Part shown: one piece after another, positions 61,732 to 64,000 of the stretch
Layout: every line of letters starts with the position of its first letter
Position numbering within the stretch: position 1 is the stretch's first letter
Assembly (NCBI RefSeq): GCF_003316635.1
Contig: NZ_QNQP01000017.1
Coordinates: forward strand, 1 to 64,000
From: Roseovarius dicentrarchi
GTDB lineage: Bacteria > Pseudomonadota > Alphaproteobacteria > Rhodobacterales > Rhodobacteraceae
Direction of reading: 5' to 3'
DNA length: 64,000 bases
Program-made: the position numbers and the translations under genes
Notes under the pieces: generated by a model
Told to the model about the DNA's origin: nothing
What the model saw: only the letters and a program-made list of their open reading frames with translations
The model's database searches: none

Positions 61732-62579
61732 GCCGTGCCCCCCGACCAGCGCCGCGCGATCCGGCCCGCGCCCCAGATTATCGCCAGCGTGATCAACGTC
61801 AGGATAAACGCAAAGGACGTGCCCGAGGGCCAGTCAAGTTTCAGCATGAATTCGTCATAGATCAGCGTGGCCATCACCTTGTAGGTCGGCCCGCCCAGCA
61901 GGCGGGGCGTCACCAGCGCGCTGATGGTCAGCACGAACACAAGGATCGACCCGGCCAGAATGCCCGGCGCCGTCAGCGGCAGCGTGATGGTAAAGAAAAT
62001 CCGCAACCGGCCCGCGGCCAGCGTTGCCGCCGCCTGCTCCACGTCGCGGGGGATGTTCTGGATCGCGCTCAGCAGCATCAGCACCATGAACGGCAGGTAG
62101 ATATGCGTCAGGCCAATCACGAGGCCGGTCAGATTGAACAGCAGCCGGATTGGGCTGTCGATCAGGCCTATATCCATCAGGAAATTATTGACGATGCCGC
62201 GATTGGCCAGGATCGTGATCCAGCCAAACGACCGCACCACCAGATTCAGAAACAGCGGAAAGATCACCAACAGCGTCGCCGTGGCCCGCCAGAACGGCGT
62301 GGTGCGCGCCATGAACAGCGCCAGCGGATAGCCCAGCACAAAGGTCAGCGCCGTCACGATCGCCCCCATCAGCAGGGTGCGCCCGACGATTTCGCGGTAA
62401 TAGCCATCGGTCAGGATGCGGGTGTAATTTGACAGCGTCCACGCATCCGACGTGCCCTTGCCCGGCACATATTCGTGAAACGACGTCGGCAGCATGATCA
62501 GCACAGGCGTCAGGAAGATGACCAGCAAGATGATCAGCAAGGGCGAGGCCAGCGCGACCCCCTTCCACGGGCGCATCAT
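61728..62579 (-). CDS. Polyamine-type ABC permease (PotB-like)
   Basis: Permease of 283 residues with six helices (LASPLLIILLVIFLTPVLIMLPTSF, EAA loop DVEQAAATLAAGRLRIFFTITLPLTAPGILAG). It overlaps its neighbours by four bases on both sides. The pair with the PotC-like protein would form the membrane channel. Confidence 0.92.
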   Translation of the reverse strand: MMRPWKGVALASPLLIILLVIFLTPVLIMLPTSFHEYVPGKGTSDAWTLSNYTRILTDGYYREIVGRTLLMGAIVTALTFVLGYPLALFMARTTPFWRATATLLVIFPLFLNLVVRSFGWITILANRGIVNNFLMDIGLIDSPIRLLFNLTGLVIGLTHIYLPFMVLMLLSAIQNIPRDVEQAAATLAAGRLRIFFTITLPLTAPGILAGSILVFVLTISALVTPRLLGGPTYKVMATLIYDEFMLKLDWPSGTSFAFILTLITLAIIWGAGRIARRWSGGTA

Positions 62580-63652
62580 GCCGCCGCCCCCTCCGCCGCG
62601 ATGGGCGCGACAAAGGCGCGCCCGGCGTCAATCTGCACCGCCACCTTTTCACCGGGGCCAAAGCGGCCGGCCGGCCCGGATGCCGCAACTTCGGCGACAA
62701 ATTCCGCGCCGCCGTCCAGATCCAGCACATATTGCACCCGCGATCCGATGAAGGACCGCAGGCGGATGGTGCCGGACAGCGTATTGCCGCCATCCGCAGG
62801 CAGCGCCAGCAGCGCGGCATCCTCGTGCCGGATGACGATTTCCACCGCCGTGCCGGGCGCCGGCACATCCTCCACCGCCAGCCGCGCGCCGCCCTCCAGC
62901 TGAACAATGCCGGGGGCGTGAACGCGGCCCTGATAGCGGTTGGACCGGCCAATGAACCGCGCGACAAACCCGTTGGCGGGCCGGTCATAGATCTCCTCGG
63001 GGGTGGCATATTGCTGAATCCGGCCATCGGCCAGAATACAGATCCGATCCGAAATCGTCATCGCCTCGGTCTGGTCATGGGTGACGAAAACGCTGGTGAT
63101 GCCCAGCTGTTTCTGCATCTGCTTCAGCTCGATCTGCATCTGGTCGCGCAGCTGCGCGTCAAGGTTCGACAGCGGCTCGTCAAACAGCAAAAGACGCGGG
63201 CGCGGCGCCACGGCGCGGGCCAGTGCCACGCGCTGTTGCTGGCCGCCCGACATCTGGCGCGGATAGCGGTCGCCCAGATGGCCCAGCTGCACCATTCCCA
63301 GCGCCTCGTCCACGCGGCGGGTCAGATCGGGGCCCTTGACGCCCCGGCGGCGCAGGCCAAAGGCGACGTTTTCAAACACGGTCATATGCGGAAACAACGC
63401 GTAGGACTGAAACACCAGCCCGATATCGCGCCGCGCCGGGATCGTTCTGGTGATATCCTCGCCCGCCACGCGCACCGCGCCGCCCGACGGCTCCAGCAAT
63501 CCGGCGATCATGCGCAGGATCGTCGTCTTGCCGCAGCCGGACGGGCCCAGCAGCGACACCAGCTCGCCTTCTTCGACCGCCAATGAGACGCCCTTGACGA
63601 CGTCGGCATCTGCAAACCGTTTGACCAGTCGGTCCAGTTCAAGCCGGGCCAT
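62576..63652 (-). CDS. Polyamine/iron-type ABC ATPase (PotA-like)
   Basis: ATPase of 358 residues. It has Walker [19 protein letters not shown]-loop [13 protein letters not shown], signature [14 protein letters not shown], Walker [14 protein letters not shown] and a C-terminal TOBE_2 domain ([25 protein letters not shown]). It energises the two permeases below it. The substrate class (polyamine, putrescine-like or another cationic compound) is a guess from family. Confidence 0.92.
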   Translation of the reverse strand: MARLELDRLVKRFADADVVKGVSLAVEEGELVSLLGPSGCGKTTILRMIAGLLEPSGGAVRVAGEDITRTIPARRDIGLVFQSYALFPHMTVFENVAFGLRRRGVKGPDLTRRVDEALGMVQLGHLGDRYPRQMSGGQQQRVALARAVAPRPRLLLFDEPLSNLDAQLRDQMQIELKQMQKQLGITSVFVTHDQTEAMTISDRICILADGRIQQYATPEEIYDRPANGFVARFIGRSNRYQGRVHAPGIVQLEGGARLAVEDVPAPGTAVEIVIRHEDAALLALPADGGNTLSGTIRLRSFIGSRVQYVLDLDGGAEFVAEVAASGPAGRFGPGEKVAVQIDAGRAFVAPIAAEGAAA

Positions 63653-63703
63653 GCACTATTCCATTCAGGTTAAAGGGGCGCGCGGCCCGGTCAAATCATG
63701 GGT

Positions 63704-64000
63704 TCAGCGGGCGACTTCGCGCTGCCAGCGATCAATCCAGCCCGACAGCCGCGAGGATGTTTCCGCCGCGTCGATGAACCACAGGTTTTCCAGCGTCACG
63801 CCATTTGGCACAATCGCCGCTGCCTTGTCCGACAGCTCGGCCTTCAGGTTGATCGGGCCGGCGTATTTGTTTTCGGCAAAACATTCCTGCACCGGCTTTG
63901 ACAGCACCGTGTCGATATACTGCGCCGCCAGATCCTTGTGCGCGCTGCCCTCGGGGATCAGCACGGTCGGGCGGATGCCCACGGCGCCCTCTTCGGGGTA
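63704..64000 (-). CDS. PotD-type extracellular solute-binding protein, N-terminal part beyond window
   Basis: C-terminal 98 residues of a periplasmic receptor. The frame is open to the window end, so the start lies outside (YPEEGAVGIRPTVLIPEGS...). It ends with the family-typical YIDTVLSKPVQECFAENKYAGPINLKAELSDKAAAIVPNG and WFIDAAETSSRLSGWIDRWQREVAR. Its gene precedes the PotA-like ATPase by 51 bases and completes the importer. Confidence 0.85.
   Translation of the reverse strand, partial: YPEEGAVGIRPTVLIPEGSAHKDLAAQYIDTVLSKPVQECFAENKYAGPINLKAELSDKAAAIVPNGVTLENLWFIDAAETSSRLSGWIDRWQREVAR

Overview
The window is GC-rich, densely packed bacterial DNA whose gene content suggests an alphaproteobacterium of the Rhodobacterales (Rhodobacteraceae/Roseobacteraceae). 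The hints are a SorAB-type sulfite dehydrogenase, a TRAP transporter, RepAB-like partition proteins, a DUF1403/ScpB-like pair and protein sequences typical of that order. A replication initiator (28970-30151) divergent from parAB (27053-28444, 25945-27060) across an iteron-bearing gap suggests that the window lies on a megaplasmid or chromid. No rRNA, tRNA, CRISPR or transposase was recognised.

Layout. 1-9458 (minus): truncated MFS exporter, sorB-sorA, then a urease operon ureA-(small ORF)-ureB-ureC-ureF-ureD-ureG-ureJ without ureE, and an SDR gene. 9659-14590 (plus): HlyD/RbbA/YhhJ-type ABC-2 exporter. 14599-24026 (minus): gltS, L,D-transpeptidase, DsbA-like, DsbD, DUF421 protein, RND pump with adaptor. 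24234-30151: replication and partition core, consisting of ScpB-like, DUF1403, ParB, ParA, origin region and Rep. 30156-40442: catabolic island with GntR regulator, FAD/Fe-S 2-hydroxyacid dehydrogenase, class V aminotransferase, TRAP DctPQM, a crotonase lacking both catalytic Glu, a CaiB-type CoA-transferase and a GlcG-like protein. 40439-49785: IclR regulator and a divergent peptide ABC transporter with gamma-glutamyltransferase and M20 peptidase. 49904-51598: HigBA toxin-antitoxin and a tyrosine recombinase. 52007-56451: second RND adaptor and pump. 56445-64000 (minus): DUF924 protein, amidase, two SDRs, polysaccharide-deacetylase family enzyme and a PotABCD-type importer cut by the window end.

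How the parts fit. Most genes belong to import-plus-catabolism cassettes for nitrogen and carbon compounds: urea, gamma-glutamyl or other peptides, an organic acid handled through CoA chemistry, and an amide or polyamine-like substrate. Others are envelope or efflux systems. The replicon-maintenance core and the HigBA/recombinase pair fit a stably kept accessory replicon.

The points most worth a second look are: ureB, which has no usual start codon and looks split from its 5' end by a +1 shift at a TGA; a UreC with Ala in place of the active-site flap Cys; three TTTCG-N3-CGAAA palindromes spread along parAB; the ScpB-like/DUF1403 pair; and a CoA cluster with an atypical crotonase. All family assignments come from reading the translated sequence by eye; no search was run.
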